Assembly: GCA_025618425.1 (NCBI GenBank)
Contig: CM046842.1
Location: forward strand, 31,370,885-31,434,884
Source of the DNA: Heliocidaris tuberculata
Taxonomy: Eukaryota > Echinodermata > Echinoidea > Camarodonta > Echinometridae
Direction: 5' to 3'
Length of the DNA: 64,000 bases
Shown: one piece after another, positions 11,301 to 22,200 of the stretch
Position numbering within the stretch: position 1 is the first letter of the stretch
Layout: each line of letters begins with the position of its first letter
Translations under genes and position numbers: made by a program
Notes under the pieces: generated by a model
What the model saw: the letters and a program-made list of their open reading frames with translations, nothing else
The model's database searches: none
What the model was told of the DNA's origin: nothing

Positions 11301-14300
11301 TCTGTACAGTGGAACTTTATTATAAAGAACACTGTTATAACAAACTCTCATTATAATGAGGTAATTTTTCCATCCAACTTCTTTGTATTCTATTGTGTTT
11401 AAATTGTACCAACTACCTGAAAAAAGAATTTGTATACCGCTAGGAAGTATAAAATTAACCTCAAAGAACTTTATCTGAAGTTCTATAGGTCAACACTTTA
11501 GGAGTATGAAGGAAATAAAGGATAACATGAAGGTGCTTGCGCGGAACCGAACATCCGAGTTGGGTTTGTTAGGTGCGTTGAGTAGTCTACTCATGAGTCG
11601 CTTTTATGCTTATAGAGACTGGAGAGTGTACTTGTAATACAGTTAACTCTGCATAAGTCGACCTTCCATAAGTCGAATAATCGCCTTAGACGAAGCAATT
11701 TTTCAGAACAGAATGAGCAAAGCATATGTTTTTTACCTCTTCTAAGTCGAATTTCGCCTAAGTCGAACAGATTTCTGTGGTCCCAAGAGATTCGACTTAG
11801 GCAGAGTTACCTGTATCTCTTTATAGAAGTGATATTCAAAGCCCATATTTGGAATATAGTAGAATGACATGGAACCTCTAACATACAGAGTAAAATATTT
11901 TTTGGTGATTGGTACCCTTTAAGTCTTGGTATAACAAGGTTTCAATACAAAGAGGTAATTTTCTTGGTCCCAAGGAGTTTTGTTATAATGAGGTTCCACT
12001 GTACTTGTTATTGTTTACTGTTAAATTTTTAGCTCAGAGATTATTATCAATAAAATAAGAGTGGCTTGAAAAATTATTTTATCTTTACAGACTCAAAATA
12101 ACTGTATCGCTATGACTCATATAGCAAGTTTCAAGTGAGAAATAAGGTAGCAATCGCGCATAAAGACGCGGGAAAGACGCGGGAAAGACGCATAGAGGAA
12201 ATTTGCTAGTTTTGTCTGTGCTTCTAAAAGTAGAATCAGACATATCTGAATGAAAGTTTTCACATTATTTTGCTTAAAATTGTTTAAAGAGGTGAATACT
12301 AATTCTACATCCTGATATTTTGGTTCTGCCTATATAGAATAAAATTTGGATTTTCAATTACTTTGTCATATGCGTCTTTCCCGCGATTTTGCACGCCACA
12401 ACTTTTCACTAAGATGGTCTAAGGAAGTATTTCTGTCACACTATTCCACCCTCTCTTTTTGATTCACAGAAACTTCCTTGTAGAGACCCTGCAGAAATGC
12501 AATTACAACTTTCAGGTAATTATATACTATACAAATTGCCATTGACAATGATAATTATCATGTGTGTACATGCTTGTGTACATTCATTTAAGTTTTATTT
12601 AGAATATAGGGTAAGTATATTAAGTTTGGTATTAACTGTTGTTCTATTGCACCTGGCATGATAATCAGGTATATCTAAAAGGTAACTTTAGATAAATGAT
12701 AGAATAGTTAGTAAATTGTATGGGCTAATGTGTCTTTTCTAAAGCCAAGACAAGTGGTGTATTGTTTTGTATTTGGTGAAGCCCAGGTAGGATTGAATGA
12801 GCTATTATTTGAATATCAATAAAGGCTTTCTGGCTAAATTATTCTAAAAATTCTGCTCTTACCACTATAGCTGAAAATATCAGCAATAGTCTAGGTCAAG
12901 GTCAGGCTTGACCCCTTAGAAATTTGATTCCCATTATTCTTTAAAATTTTATTATTTATTTTTTATCATTATTACAGGAATTCCTACTTTCACCAATGGA
13001 CATTGGCATACCCAATCAACGCGTACGCTACTTCATGCTTGCCAAACAGTGCTCTCTACCTTTCAAAGAGGAATATGGCTCACAACTCGTGAAGCACAGA
13101 GTAAATGTGCCTTTGACTCCAAATCAGTCAAACAAAGCTAGCAGACTGGTCATTAAGAACTCCATGGTGTCACCGCAGGAGCAAATGAATGTAGAATTAA
13201 CAGCCTCATGTGGAAGGACAAGACGAGATGAATCTTGTATGGTATCCTCGAATGAGAAAAATATTGAAACAAGAATAGATGAGCAGGGTAGTGATTCAAA
13301 TTTGAATGAGGATTTAGCCATGGATTGCCAGGAAGGTTCGACAAGAACAGATATTGTGAAGAGTAGTAGCTGTGAAAATATGGTGTCTTCAAGTGAACAA
13401 AATGAACAGGAAATGGATGAGGGTTATGGGAACAGGAAAGTGGGTGACTACCTTCAACCGGATTTGAATGCAGACTCTATGGCAGAGTACCTGATACCGG
13501 ACAGGATTTTACTGAAGTTTGGACACATGATGGACATAGTGACGGCTGAGGATACTAAGACTCGATGCTTCACCAAGGCGTAAGGACTGCAGTACTACAA
13601 ATAGTTGTGCAACTAATGCTAATAATCAAAATGGTGATGATGTTTTATAATGATGATGATGACGATGATATTAAAGATGGTGATGATTGTGATGATGATG
13701 TTGGAGATGATGATGGTGATGATGATGATGATGGTGATGGTGATGATGATGATGAGTATGAAAATTATGATAATGAGAAGAGGAAAATAATTGGGAGTAG
13801 TACATGTATACATAAATTTAAATCTTGTGTGGAATAAGCAGTTTTCTTTATAATACTGAAGCATTTCTGTAATTTTTCTGTGTTAGAAATTGGCACAGAA
13901 TCTTAAGGCAGTTTGAGAGAGTTCTGCAGCATATAATATCAACATAAAAATGCTCCTTCTTTTTCCCTCTAGGTATGCATATTACGTGGAGGGTACAGGG
14001 TCCATTCTTCGCACTGATCTGTCAACTGATGTAAGTTCCTTTAATTCAACTCGGACCTTCATTACATCAATTGTTACATAATTTAAACCTAAAACCATAT
14101 TCATTAACCAAATCTTTTTTCTTAGAAATGTTTTGAAAAATTGCCATTGTCTGATTCCTTGATGTCTTTTGTCCAGTAAATAGCCTAGGTTACAGATAAA
14201 GGTTTAAGTAGATGATTTTACCCAAATTTTATCAGTTTTTCTACTTTTATCTTCCCGGACATGCCCCCACTTGTCACAGATGTCTGCAGCATTCCAACCA

Positions 14301-15865
14301 GGGTCATGCAGTGAGGATGAGCGATTGGAGAGGTTGAGGGCACTTGGCCTTCGGTACTTTACACCCAGGGAGGTTGCAAACTTGCATCACTTTCCACAAT
14401 ATTTTGGTGAGTGAACTTGTCAGGATTTTTTTTTTAAAGCTCATCTTGAGTTCTGGGGCGGTATTCAAATCAAAACGCGCATTAAGTTAGCATTTTACTT
14501 AGCATTTGGCTTGGCTAAGTAAACTGGCTTAACCTGTATTCAGATCAAATTTAAGCAATTTACTTTAGCAAGCTGACTTTAAGGCAAAATACTTACTGAT
14601 ATCCATTGTGACGTCACGTATTCTGTCCAAAATCATGCGCAATAAATGCGTCACAGTAGATGCGCGCTTACAAGGTTTGCTTGTGCGCAGCTTATACTGC
14701 TCCGCGTATGTATGAAAGCCATGTACCTGCCAATCAAGTAATTGGCTTAAGTCTGCTAGGGAGCTGTCTTAGACTTAGGGTAAAATACTTAGCCAAAAGA
14801 TTCAACTGAATACCAAAATTGCTTAAGTATTTTATCTCAGCCGAAATCTCAGTAAACTACTCATATTTCATTTCTATTGAATTGAATACGGGCCCTGGTA
14901 TTTACCCCCCCCCCCCTCCGCAAAAACAAAAAACAAAAAAAGGAAAAAGAAAGGTTCTCCAAGAATCAAATAATGAATCAAAACTTAACTGAATGTCCAA
15001 ACTTATAATAGATAATATCTGCCAAAGATTTTAGTACAGAATGTATGGTAGCTAAGTAATTAGTGAGGAGAGATAGGAAAATTGAGCTAGAAGTCCCGAC
15101 TCAAATGCATAACACAGTCTCAAATGTCCAGTGAATGAGATTTCCAGTAAGATTACATTAGCTGCACGATAAATATTTTTTGATTACATTCAGTCAGTTT
15201 CTCTCAAAGCTGATAAAAGTCAAGGATCAAGATAATCGTGAAATTCATCTGATTGTAGAATTGTTGTAATGTAATTCCATGAATGGTATTTCCCAGATAT
15301 GAATAAGATTTAAGATTCCCGCCCCCCCCCCCATTTTTTTTTATAAATCTGTGGGGGGGGGGGTCAAGTTTGCCTGACAATTTTGTAGTCGAGACCAGCA
15401 GTCTTGAGACCAAGATCAGGAAGAAAAATTCAGATTATATTCATTTCATGTTAAGGTCTTTGGGTCGAGACCAAGACCAAGACACTGAAAATTTGAGACC
15501 AAGATTGGTTTCGGTCCCATTGCTGTTGCCAGGCATATGGAAAAAGAAAACAACAGATATGTACAAACCATTATTTTAGATTATCTAGAGCAAGATATTA
15601 TTACAAGCAAGTAATATAAATTGGATATAGCAATCTAGGTGACATTTTCAGTTATTGTTCTCAGGTCAGAGGAGGGGTGGGGGTCGGCCTGCAGTCTGTG
15701 TGAATGCACTTTTGTAACATTTATTCAATGCCCCCTCCCTCCTTTTTTTTTTTTTACTTTACAGGTTTCCCAGAGTGCTCCACTAAGAAGCAGAGATACC
15801 GGTTGCTGGGCAACAGCCTCAATGTGACATTGGTGTCCCAGCTTATAAGTTACATGGTAGCATGA
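5386..15865 (+). CDS. TRDMT1: tRNA (cytosine-5) methyltransferase DNMT2/TRDMT1, ten coding exons
   Basis: Coding exons: 5386-5488, 8468-8577, 8864-8940, 9864-9935, 11219-11284, 12470-12515, 12978-13579, 13973-14030, 14280-14406, 15765-15865. All introns are GT-AG and the joins keep frame, giving 453 aa. Visible motifs: AdoMet motif FSGVGG (residues 23-28), SPPCQPF with catalytic Cys92, ENV (132-134), QRVRYF in motif VIII, the DNMT2 signature CFTKAYAYY (from Cys355), and LLGNS in motif X. The family methylates C38 of tRNA-Asp and a few other tRNAs using AdoMet. ATG 5386 has a good Kozak context (A at -3, G at +4); an in-frame ATG at 5353 would add 11 residues but has a weak context. Human TRDMT1 has 391 aa; the extra length lies in exon 7, where residues about 190-320 are rich in Ser, Glu, Asp and Asn. 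Nothing suggests a pseudogene. Confidence 0.93.
5835..6278 (+). mobile_element. Fold-back MITE with CCTAAAGCTACGCA ends (copy 1)
   Basis: In TRDMT1 intron 1. It starts GGGGACCTAAAGCTACGCA and ends TGCGTAGCTTTAGGACCCC, with extra inward copies of the same motif. A second copy in inverted orientation lies at 57333-57756. No ORF. Confidence 0.75.
6945..7105 (+). repeat. Interspersed repeat, uninterrupted copy
   Basis: In TRDMT1 intron 1. It is the inverted counterpart of sequence at 26758-26888 plus 27882-27905, where a hAT-like element has split the repeat. Here the junction reads continuously through GTGTCCAACATTCACTG, so this copy acts as an empty site. Confidence 0.65.
7298..7420 (+). repeat. 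Telomere-like CCTAA-type array (degenerate)
   Basis: About 120 bp of CCTAAT, CCTAAA and CCCTAA hexamers in TRDMT1 intron 1. It resembles the purer array at 35366-35790. Confidence 0.85.
7800..8036. repeat. Fold-back repeat with GGTGTTGG arms
   Basis: In TRDMT1 intron 1. The left arm has GCTGGTGTTGGTGTTGGGG and the right arm has CAACACCAACACCAGC, separated by roughly 160 nt. Probably a small inverted-repeat element. A C/T-rich stretch follows at about 8090-8245. Confidence 0.5.
9064..9215 (+). mobile_element. hAT-like MITE with poly-G/poly-C interior
   Basis: In TRDMT1 intron 3. It starts CAGTGGCGGAT and ends ATCTGCCTCTG, and encloses T, G and C homopolymer runs. It is flanked by 8-mers GATCAGCG (9056-9063) and GATCAGCA (9216-9223), a 7/8 match consistent with an 8-bp target duplication. 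Related sequences start at 30610 and occur at 17440-17757; fragments lie near 33050 and 41300. Confidence 0.6.
9248..9615 (+). repeat. Interspersed repeat family B (copy 1, + orientation)
   Basis: In TRDMT1 intron 3. About 370 bp shared with 10060-10450 (inverted) and 45865-46270 (same orientation). Shared landmarks are GTGAAAAATAATTT, TTTGGAAGAA and CCTCACAGTATACAC. In other copies the ends are GTTGAGTTCTGG and CCAGAACTCAAC, suggesting a terminal inverted repeat. Confidence 0.7.
10060..10450 (-). repeat. Interspersed repeat family B (copy 2, inverted)
   Basis: In TRDMT1 intron 4, opposite in orientation to the copy at 9248-9615. The two copies flank exon 4 (9864-9935) and could pair in the pre-mRNA. 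Confidence 0.7.
10796..10980 (+). mobile_element. pogo/Tigger-like MITE (CAGTCCAACCTG ends)
   Basis: In TRDMT1 intron 4. It starts TA-CAGTCCAACCTGC and ends GGCAGGTTTCACT-A. The interior repeats 'TAAAGACCAC'. The CAGTnnAACCT start and TA flank resemble pogo/Tigger-derived MITEs; assignment is by general similarity only. Confidence 0.5.
11399..11922 (-). mobile_element. TTAA-flanked (piggyBac-type) MITE family 2, copy 1, itself interrupted
   Basis: TTAA at 11399-11402 and 11919-11922 with ends GTACCAAC.ACC and GGTGATTGGTACC. It matches 39074-39448 in opposite orientation. Both copies contain a GCGACTC(A/G)TGAGT motif. A pogo-like element sits inside at 11640-11813. Confidence 0.7.
11640..11813 (+). 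mobile_element. pogo/Tigger-like MITE (CAGTTAACTCTG ends)
   Basis: It starts CAGTTAACTCTGCATAAGTCG and ends CGACTTAGGCAGAGTTACCTG, flanked by TA (11638-11639, 11814-11815). It is the innermost of three nested elements. A relative is at 62103-62241. Confidence 0.75.
13635..13760 (+). repeat. GAT microsatellite next to TRDMT1 exon 7
   Basis: Imperfect GAT triplets about 55 nt downstream of the exon 7 donor (13580). An Asp-rich or Ile-rich ORF here is an artefact of the repeat. Confidence 0.9.
14440..14900. mobile_element. Fold-back MITE with GTATTCAA ends
   Basis: In TRDMT1 intron 9. The left end GGGGCGGTATTCAAATC and right end GAATTGAATACGGGCCC are imperfect inverted repeats; the interior repeats 'CTTAGCC/GGCTAAG' motifs. 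The termini were not refined. Confidence 0.5.
15385..15530 (+). repeat. GAGACC-rich repeat (copy 1)
   Basis: In TRDMT1 intron 9. About 145 bp beginning AGTCGAGACCAG, with tandem GAGACCAAGACC motifs, ending near TTTCGGTCCC. It is directly related to 16549-16690. Confidence 0.65.
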
Positions 15866-16221
15866 GAGAGAAAAAGACTGTGACAAGTAGTAAATGGATT
15901 TCATTTTCAATTTATGTGTAACCAACCACAACTGTATGTACATGTATTTGTATAAAACAACCAACGAGAAGAGCCCCATTGATCTCTACCAGTGGATAGA
16001 GTAGTGCCCTCTATGTTTGATGCGACCGGTGGCCATGTTAGGGCTCACAGAAAAACACCGCCGCTGTACTGTTTCAGTACAATTTTATGCATTTTTAGAA
16101 TCAAATAATTCAGCACTGTGAAGTCTTTTCCACAAATTAATTGCACAAACAGGTAAAACAAGTTTATCCTTACGAATTCTAAAGATGATTTAATGTGACA
16201 ATCAGTGTGATGTCTTTTTCA

Positions 16222-16227
16222 AATAAA
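16222..16227 (+). promoter_or_regulatory. Candidate polyadenylation signal for TRDMT1
   Basis: AATAAA about 360 nt after the TRDMT1 stop codon, the first canonical hexamer found downstream. Usage is inferred. Confidence 0.4.
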
Positions 16228-16548
16228 AAATCAAATCACGTATATTTTGCACAGCAGTACACTGGAATAGTACATAGCATACAGTGTCCCACGTACTGTG
16301 TTGATTGTAGTGCTCCTAATTTTGGCTATGCGACAGCATTGACTACTCACATAGAGCAGTGCGTGCGGTGCTGTATCCATGTGTTTCCTAAACAGAAAAC
16401 AAGAAATTAGATCTGTCCGCAGTCCTGCAGTGATGATTGGTGCAGGGCAAATGAGAAGACAGTGTAAAGATCAAGATTGTGATTTTAGCGATAAGAACAG
16501 ACTTTTTAAGTATAAAAAAAAGTCTGCCAATTTGGTGGTATTCAAAGG

Positions 16549-16690
16549 GTAGTCGAGACCAGGGGTCCCGAGATTAAGACAAAGAGGAAAATTTTTTATT
16601 CCGTTCATTTCATATTAGGTCTCAGTCGAGACCCAGACCAAGACACAGAAAATATGAGACAGAGATTGGTCTCGGCCCTGTCTTTGGTAA
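16549..16690 (+). repeat. GAGACC-rich repeat (copy 2)
   Basis: Same orientation and layout as 15385-15530: AGTCGAGACCAG, then GAGACCCAGACCAAGACAC, ending GGTCTCGGCCC. Confidence 0.65.
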
Positions 16691-16750
16691 ATTCCTCCCA
16701 CTTGCCCAGTGCAGGTGAAAATTCTTGGAGAATTTACTCTTGTTGTATTA

Positions 16751-16926
16751 CAGTGGAATCTCATTATAACAAACCCCCTGGGACCAAAGTAATTACCTCT
16801 TTTATATATCGAAACCTTGTTATATCAGGGCTAAAAAACAATAGAATACAAAGAACTGCAACTGGTAAAATGACTTTGTTATAACGAGAGTTTGTTGTAA
16901 GTGTTCTTCATAACGAGGTTCCACTG
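16751..16926 (+). mobile_element. pogo/Tigger-like MITE (CAGTGGAAC ends), complete
   Basis: 176 bp starting CAGTGGAATCTCATTATAAC and ending ATAACGAGGTTCCACTG, with TA on each side. An uninterrupted relative of the outer element at 11307-12001. Confidence 0.75.
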
Positions 16927-17099
16927 TACTTGCCTCATTCTGTAAGAATTTTATCTGTGTTGTCATTATTAGAAGATATGAATGACAATATGGTCATGTA
17001 AATCAAAGAAATAAAAATGCTAAACACTTAACTGTAAAGTTGCTAGTGGAAATTTTAGTATTTTACTTCATAGCAAAGTTTACTGGACTCATCTGGATG

Positions 17100-17440
17100 A
17101 TGTATACATATGTCATACTGAGAGAGATGGAGAGAGGGAGAGAGAGATAGAGAGGTGTGTGTGTGTGTGTGTGAGAGAGAGAAAAAGCATGAGGGAAAGA
17201 GAAAGAGAAAAAAAAAGAGAGGGAGGGAATGAGATGAGAAGGGTGAAAGGATAGAAAGGAAGTGGGAGAGAGAGATAGGAAAAGAAGAGATAAGCAAAAG
17301 GACAGAGAAGGGAAGGAAAATGAGAGAAAAAGATGGGAAGGAAGGGAGGGAGAGAGAGTCAGAAAGAGCAAGTGAGATAGAGAGGGAAGAGAGACAAGAC
17401 GAACAAGGGGTGGTGGGTATAAGAGAATGAGAGTAAATTA
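17100..17440. repeat. GA-rich purine tract with a GT microsatellite
   Basis: Irregular GAGA/GGAA-rich sequence with (GT)n at about 17154-17174. Ser/Leu-rich minus-strand ORFs here come from composition. Confidence 0.85.
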
Positions 17441-17757
17441 TTACAAAGGGGGGGGGGGGGAGGGGGGCTAGCAGATTTGTTTTCATTTGGGAAGGGGCAC
17501 ATCTGGCCCATGCCCCCCTCCTTTACAAGCCCAAGCGGCATACCTTAGGTACACAACCCCAGTAATGTGTCCCCCTCCCCCTTTACATGTGACACCTTTT
17601 TTTTTTGGGGGGGGGGGGGGGGGGGGCTTGTCAGAGAATTTGGGAGCACCCCCGAAATACGGTGACCCCTCTTCCCCCCCTTTTTTTTGCTTGTCAGAAA
17701 TAAGTTTTCGGAGTGCCCTTCCCCTTTTTACAAATTCATGGGTCCACTCCTGGGGAC
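17440..17757. repeat. Poly-G/poly-C-bearing interspersed repeat
   Basis: Several G and C runs with 'ggggcacatctggcccatgccccc' type sequence and 'CTTTACAAG' motifs shared with 9064-9215 and 30610-30840. It appears to consist of more than one degraded copy. Confidence 0.5.
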
Positions 17758-17814
17758 AGAAACAGTCGTGAGTATAGAGTCAAGTATGATCATGCAGGCT
17801 TATTCTCCTTGGCT

Positions 17815-17900
17815 ATATTGGCGGATATAATAATGATGATAATAATATAGATGAGTACGGTATTTGTAATGCGCCAACTCCACATGACTAATGTGCTCGA
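17815..17900 (-). repeat. SINE-like fragment
   Basis: ATAATGATGATAATAAT followed by TAATGCGCCAACTCCACATG. It resembles the tail half of the fragment at 725-830. No intact promoter boxes. Confidence 0.35.
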
Positions 17901-17989
17901 GGCGCAATGTGAAGAAAAACTTTCAAGTATACAAAATACACATATACAGAACAACAATGTAAAAGTAAATCTACTGGAAAGCAACACGG

Positions 17990-18562
17990 GGAAAGCAATT
18001 TTGAAGAAAAAAAAATGAGTTTTGATGGCAGTTTAAAGCATCTACAGTCTAATAAACAGTTGACAGCCACAAAAATACACAATATGTATTTCGCAGAGGC
18101 CGGGAGGCGCGACTGTCCAATTTCTGAAAAACTGCCGTTTGATATGTTGCCTTTCATAAATTTGGTTTTATACAATCTATCACTGCAGGAGTTGGCAGTG
18201 AGTACTTTGTGGCCAGTTTTCATAAATCCTAGATTTTCTGGTATATGATTTTATTTGATGAACTAGTCTTTAATCTCTTTGTACATGAAGTTCCACAGAA
18301 GATATCATGTGTTATATAGTATATACGATGGGAAGACAGGTAGATCGGTGCACCAAGTTGTCATGGACACAGTACCAACACCCTCTATTCTTTAAGACTG
18401 TACAATTCAGATTTGCCAAGTTCATTGTTGAGTTAAGAATTTAAACATGGCCACTACCTGCACGTACCCTTTAGAAGAAAACAATACTAGATGAGTCATT
18501 TTGTCCAGCTTTTATGCATATGTCATATAGAGTGGTCAGTGAACTGTTCAAAGCTTCCATGC

Positions 18563-18606
<44 letters not shown>

Positions 18607-18612
18607 TTAAAG
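17990..18612. other. No gene seen; GA microsatellite before the LTR
   Basis: Unremarkable sequence until a GA microsatellite at about 18561-18604. The last five bases (18608-18612, TAAAG) are the left target duplication of the retrotransposon. Confidence 0.5.
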
Positions 18613-18844
18613 TGTAGTGATAGCTAGTTAACAGAGTCTGCAAATACAGACTAGCATGTATAACTAAATATAGAATGACCTGTAACCCATGACTCATGAC
18701 AGGTCAGTTATGAAACAATGAGTACTTGTACCTGCACATGGATACTTGACTACAAAGATGTCTGCCTGACAGTACCTTAATAAAGCTATGCCATCTTATA
18801 AGTTCAATCAAGCTCTCTAACTGGTCTTCTATAAGAATATAATA
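18613..18844 (+). repeat. 5' LTR
   Basis: 232 bp beginning TGTAGTGATAG and ending AAGAATATAATA, so the end is TA rather than the common CA. It carries AATAAA at 18779-18784. It lacks one C that the 3' LTR has (CCTGACAG here, CCTGCACAG there). Confidence 0.9.
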
Positions 18845-18858
18845 TGGTGTCAGGATAC
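18845..18858 (+). promoter_or_regulatory. Primer-binding site
   Basis: TGGTGTCAGGATAC directly abuts the 5' LTR. The first 11 bases complement a tRNA 3' end of the form ..TCCTGACACCA. From memory this fits a tRNA-Leu acceptor end; the tRNA identity is tentative. Confidence 0.75.
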
Positions 18859-19226
18859 AGCAGCAAGTGTTTTGCTGAGCAACCCAGCTATATGGAGGAT
18901 TCATTGAAATCAGGCCAGTTCAATCCAATTCTTTTTTGTGATGTGAGAGATGATGAGAGGGCTTAGAGTCTAAGTGAATGTAGTTATGTCCATAATAGTT
19001 AGCTCTGTCGTTGTATGAATTGGAGTGCATAGCTCTTCTGTGCCGGGCCATTTCCAGTATAACGGGCAGTAAGCGTGACATATATGGGACATGAACATAC
19101 AGAAAACTCAGTGAAAGTTTAATAATTGAGCTAAAGCAATTGTTGCAAAGATACAAAAAGAAAAGGCTAATTGTTACTCTGTTCATGTGAGTCAGTACAC
19201 TAGGCTAAGAAACAAAAAGAAACAAA

Positions 19227-22200
19227 ATGGCAAATCTCAGTCAACCTCCTCCACTCGACTTAAAGGGAAATATTTCCGAGAACTGGAAAAGGTTCAAACA
19301 GAAATTCACTCTATACAATGTTGCCTCAGGAATGTCTGAAAAAGACGAAAAGTCACAAACATCAATGCTTCTACACGTCATTGGCGATGCTGCCTTGGAA
19401 TTATATAATACGTTTGTATTTGCTGAGGGTGAGAGCATGAAGCTTGAGAAAGTGTTGGACAAATATGAGGAATATTGCATGCCGAAACGTAATTTGACGT
19501 ATGAGAGACATAGATTTTTCACAAGATCTCAGTTAGTGAATGAGAGTGTTGATCAGTACGCAACAGAATTGCGGAGTCGTGCTCAGTCGTGTGAGTTTTC
19601 CATGTTGATAGAGAGTCTTATCCGGGACAGAATTATCTGTGGTATTTTAGACAATGGTCTAAGAGAACGTTTGTTGAGGCAAGATGATCTCACATTGGAT
19701 AAAACGTTGCAAGTATGTCGTGCGGCTGAACAAACTCGAACGCAGGCACAAGCGTTGAGTTCCGCAGGGGAAAACGCCTCAATTCCGGTAGATTCTTTCA
19801 GCAAGACTAAGAAGAAATCTGGTTCAAAGTCTAAACAGTCGAAACCTCAAGGTCGTACTAACAGTGAAGCATGTAGTAGGTGCGGAAACCGACATAGCAA
19901 AGACAAATGTCCCGCACAAGGTAAAACATGCAAGAAGTGCGGTAAGCAAAACCATTTTGCTAAATGTTGTAGAACCCCAGTAGCCAAAGTCAATGAACTG
20001 CAGCACTTGGAGGTAGATTCAGAAGGTTTCACGATTTGCTCTGTCGAATCAAAAGAATCCATGGAAGAATGGAAAGTCAATCTACTAGTCAATGACCAAC
20101 CAGTTGAATTCAAGATTGATACTGGTGCCCAGGCAAATCTTCTTCCTGAGACAGTCTTTCACACATTGAAACCAAAACCAAAGCTGCAAAAAGCCAAAGT
20201 GATGTTGACGGGCTACTATGAAACAGCTATCCCAGTCAAAGGTCGTTGTTTTGTACAAGTTGAGTACAAAGGAATCAAACACAGTGTGCCGTATCTAGTC
20301 ATTCCTGGAAATCGTCAGCCTTTGTTAGGATTACGGACAAGTGAAGACTTGTGTCTGGTGAAACGAGTGTATCATGTTGAAAAACAAACTGAACAGGGAA
20401 CAGGCAAAAGTGTAGTGCAAGACTATCAAGATGTGTTTGTAGGTCTAGGTTGTCTTCCTGGTAAACACCACATCACATTGAAAGAGAATGCACAACCTGT
20501 TCAACATGCATGTCGCAAAGTTCCATTTCCACTTCAAAGTAAACTCAAAGCCGAGTTAGATAAGATGGAACGAATGGATGTAATCACACCAGTTGATGAG
20601 CCAACTGATTGGGTTTCTTCTCTCGTGGTGGTGATGAAAAAGAATGGTCAACTCAGAGTCTGTCTTGATCCAAGAGACCTGAACCGAGCAGTCAAAAGAG
20701 AACACTATCAATTGCCATCAAGAGCTGAAATAACTGCACACTTTGCAGGAGCCAAGTACTTCAGCAAGTTAGATGCATCTAGTGGTTTTTGGCAGATCCA
20801 ACTAGATGATGAAAGCTCCAAACTTTGTACGTTTATCACTCCATACGGAAGGTACAAGTTCTTGAGACTACCTTTTGGTATTTGTAGTGCTCCGGAAGTC
20901 TATCACAAGATAGTGCACCAAATGTTTGCACATATTCCGGGAGTCAACACAATGATGGATGATGTGATCGTATGGGGAACTACCCAACAGGAGCATGATG
21001 ACAGATTGAGAGAAGTTCTCAGCATTGCAAGAAAAATGAATCTCAAGTTGAACAAAGACAAATGCGAGTTCAGTGTCAAGAAACTCACATTCATTGGTGA
21101 CTTGATCAGTGATCAAGGAGTTCAACCTGATCCAAAGAAGGTGTCTGCTATCTTGAACATGGAGAGACCGAAATGTCGGCAAGATGTCCAAAGGTTCTTG
21201 GGTATGATCAATTACCAAGGGAAGTTTATCCCAGATCTGTCCAACAAGTCAGCACCTCTGAGAAGTCTACTAGACAAAAAGAATGTGTGGACATGGGATC
21301 ATGCACAAGAAGATGCATGGAATCAGTTGAAACAAGCTCTGATACAAGAGCCAGTCCTACATTTCTATGACTGTAAGAAACCAACCAAGCTGTCAGCAGA
21401 CGCATCAAAGAATGGTCTTGGTGCAGTGCTACTACAGCAACATGATCAAAATTGGGTTCCGATCGCATATGCATCTAGATCAATGACTGATGCAGAGACT
21501 AGATATGCACAGATCGAAAAGGAACTACTGGCAATCACATATGCATGTGAAAGATTCCATCAATACATCTATGGACAACAAATAGAAGTGGAGACTGATC
21601 ACAAGCCACTTATTCCACTGTTTGTCAAGTCACTGGGTGACTGTCCCCTACGCATTCAAAGGTTACTCATCAGGGTACAGAGATATGATCTCAAAGTCTC
21701 GTACACGCCTGGAAAGTACATGTATACTGCTGATACATTGTCCAGAGCAGTAGATCCAAATGCCGAGTTGAATGCTGAAACAGAGGAAGATATCAGAGTC
21801 TATGTAGATGCTATTGTGAAGAGCATGCCAGTTACATCAAACAAACGAAATCAGATTGTCGAAGAGACAAAGAAAGATGATCAACTGCAAGAGCTGCTAG
21901 GCATCATCAGAGATGGGTGGCCAGAAACAAAGCAGCAATGTCCAGTTAGAGTCAGAGAATACTGGAACATCAGAGGTGAACTCTCTGAAGCAGATGGCAT
22001 CATCTTCAAAGGCAGCAAAATAGTTGTTCCCACTACTATGAGACGGTTCATGCTAAACAAAATCCATGAAGGACACTTAGGCATCGAGAAGTGTAAGAAA
22101 CGTGCTAGAGAAGTCATCTATTGGCCCAGAATCAACACAGACATAGCTGAAATGGTCCAAAGTTGTACTTCATGCCTGATGTACAAACCAAAGCAGCAGG

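Larger units (their letters stand above)
11307..12001 (+). mobile_element. pogo/Tigger-like MITE (CAGTGGAAC ends), interrupted by other elements
   Basis: In TRDMT1 intron 5. It starts CAGTGGAACTTTATTATAA and ends TTATAATGAGGTTCCACTG, with TA on both outer sides (11305-11306, 12002-12003). Uninterrupted relatives of 176-186 bp lie at 16751-16926 and 51593-51778. Here 11399-11922 is a later insertion that splits the element. Confidence 0.75.

Noticed and set aside
13565..13864. Asp-rich (+) and Ile-rich (-) ORFs after TRDMT1 exon 7
   Set aside because: They lie in intron 7 and come from the GAT microsatellite; the exon 7-exon 8 join restores the CFTKAYAYY motif.
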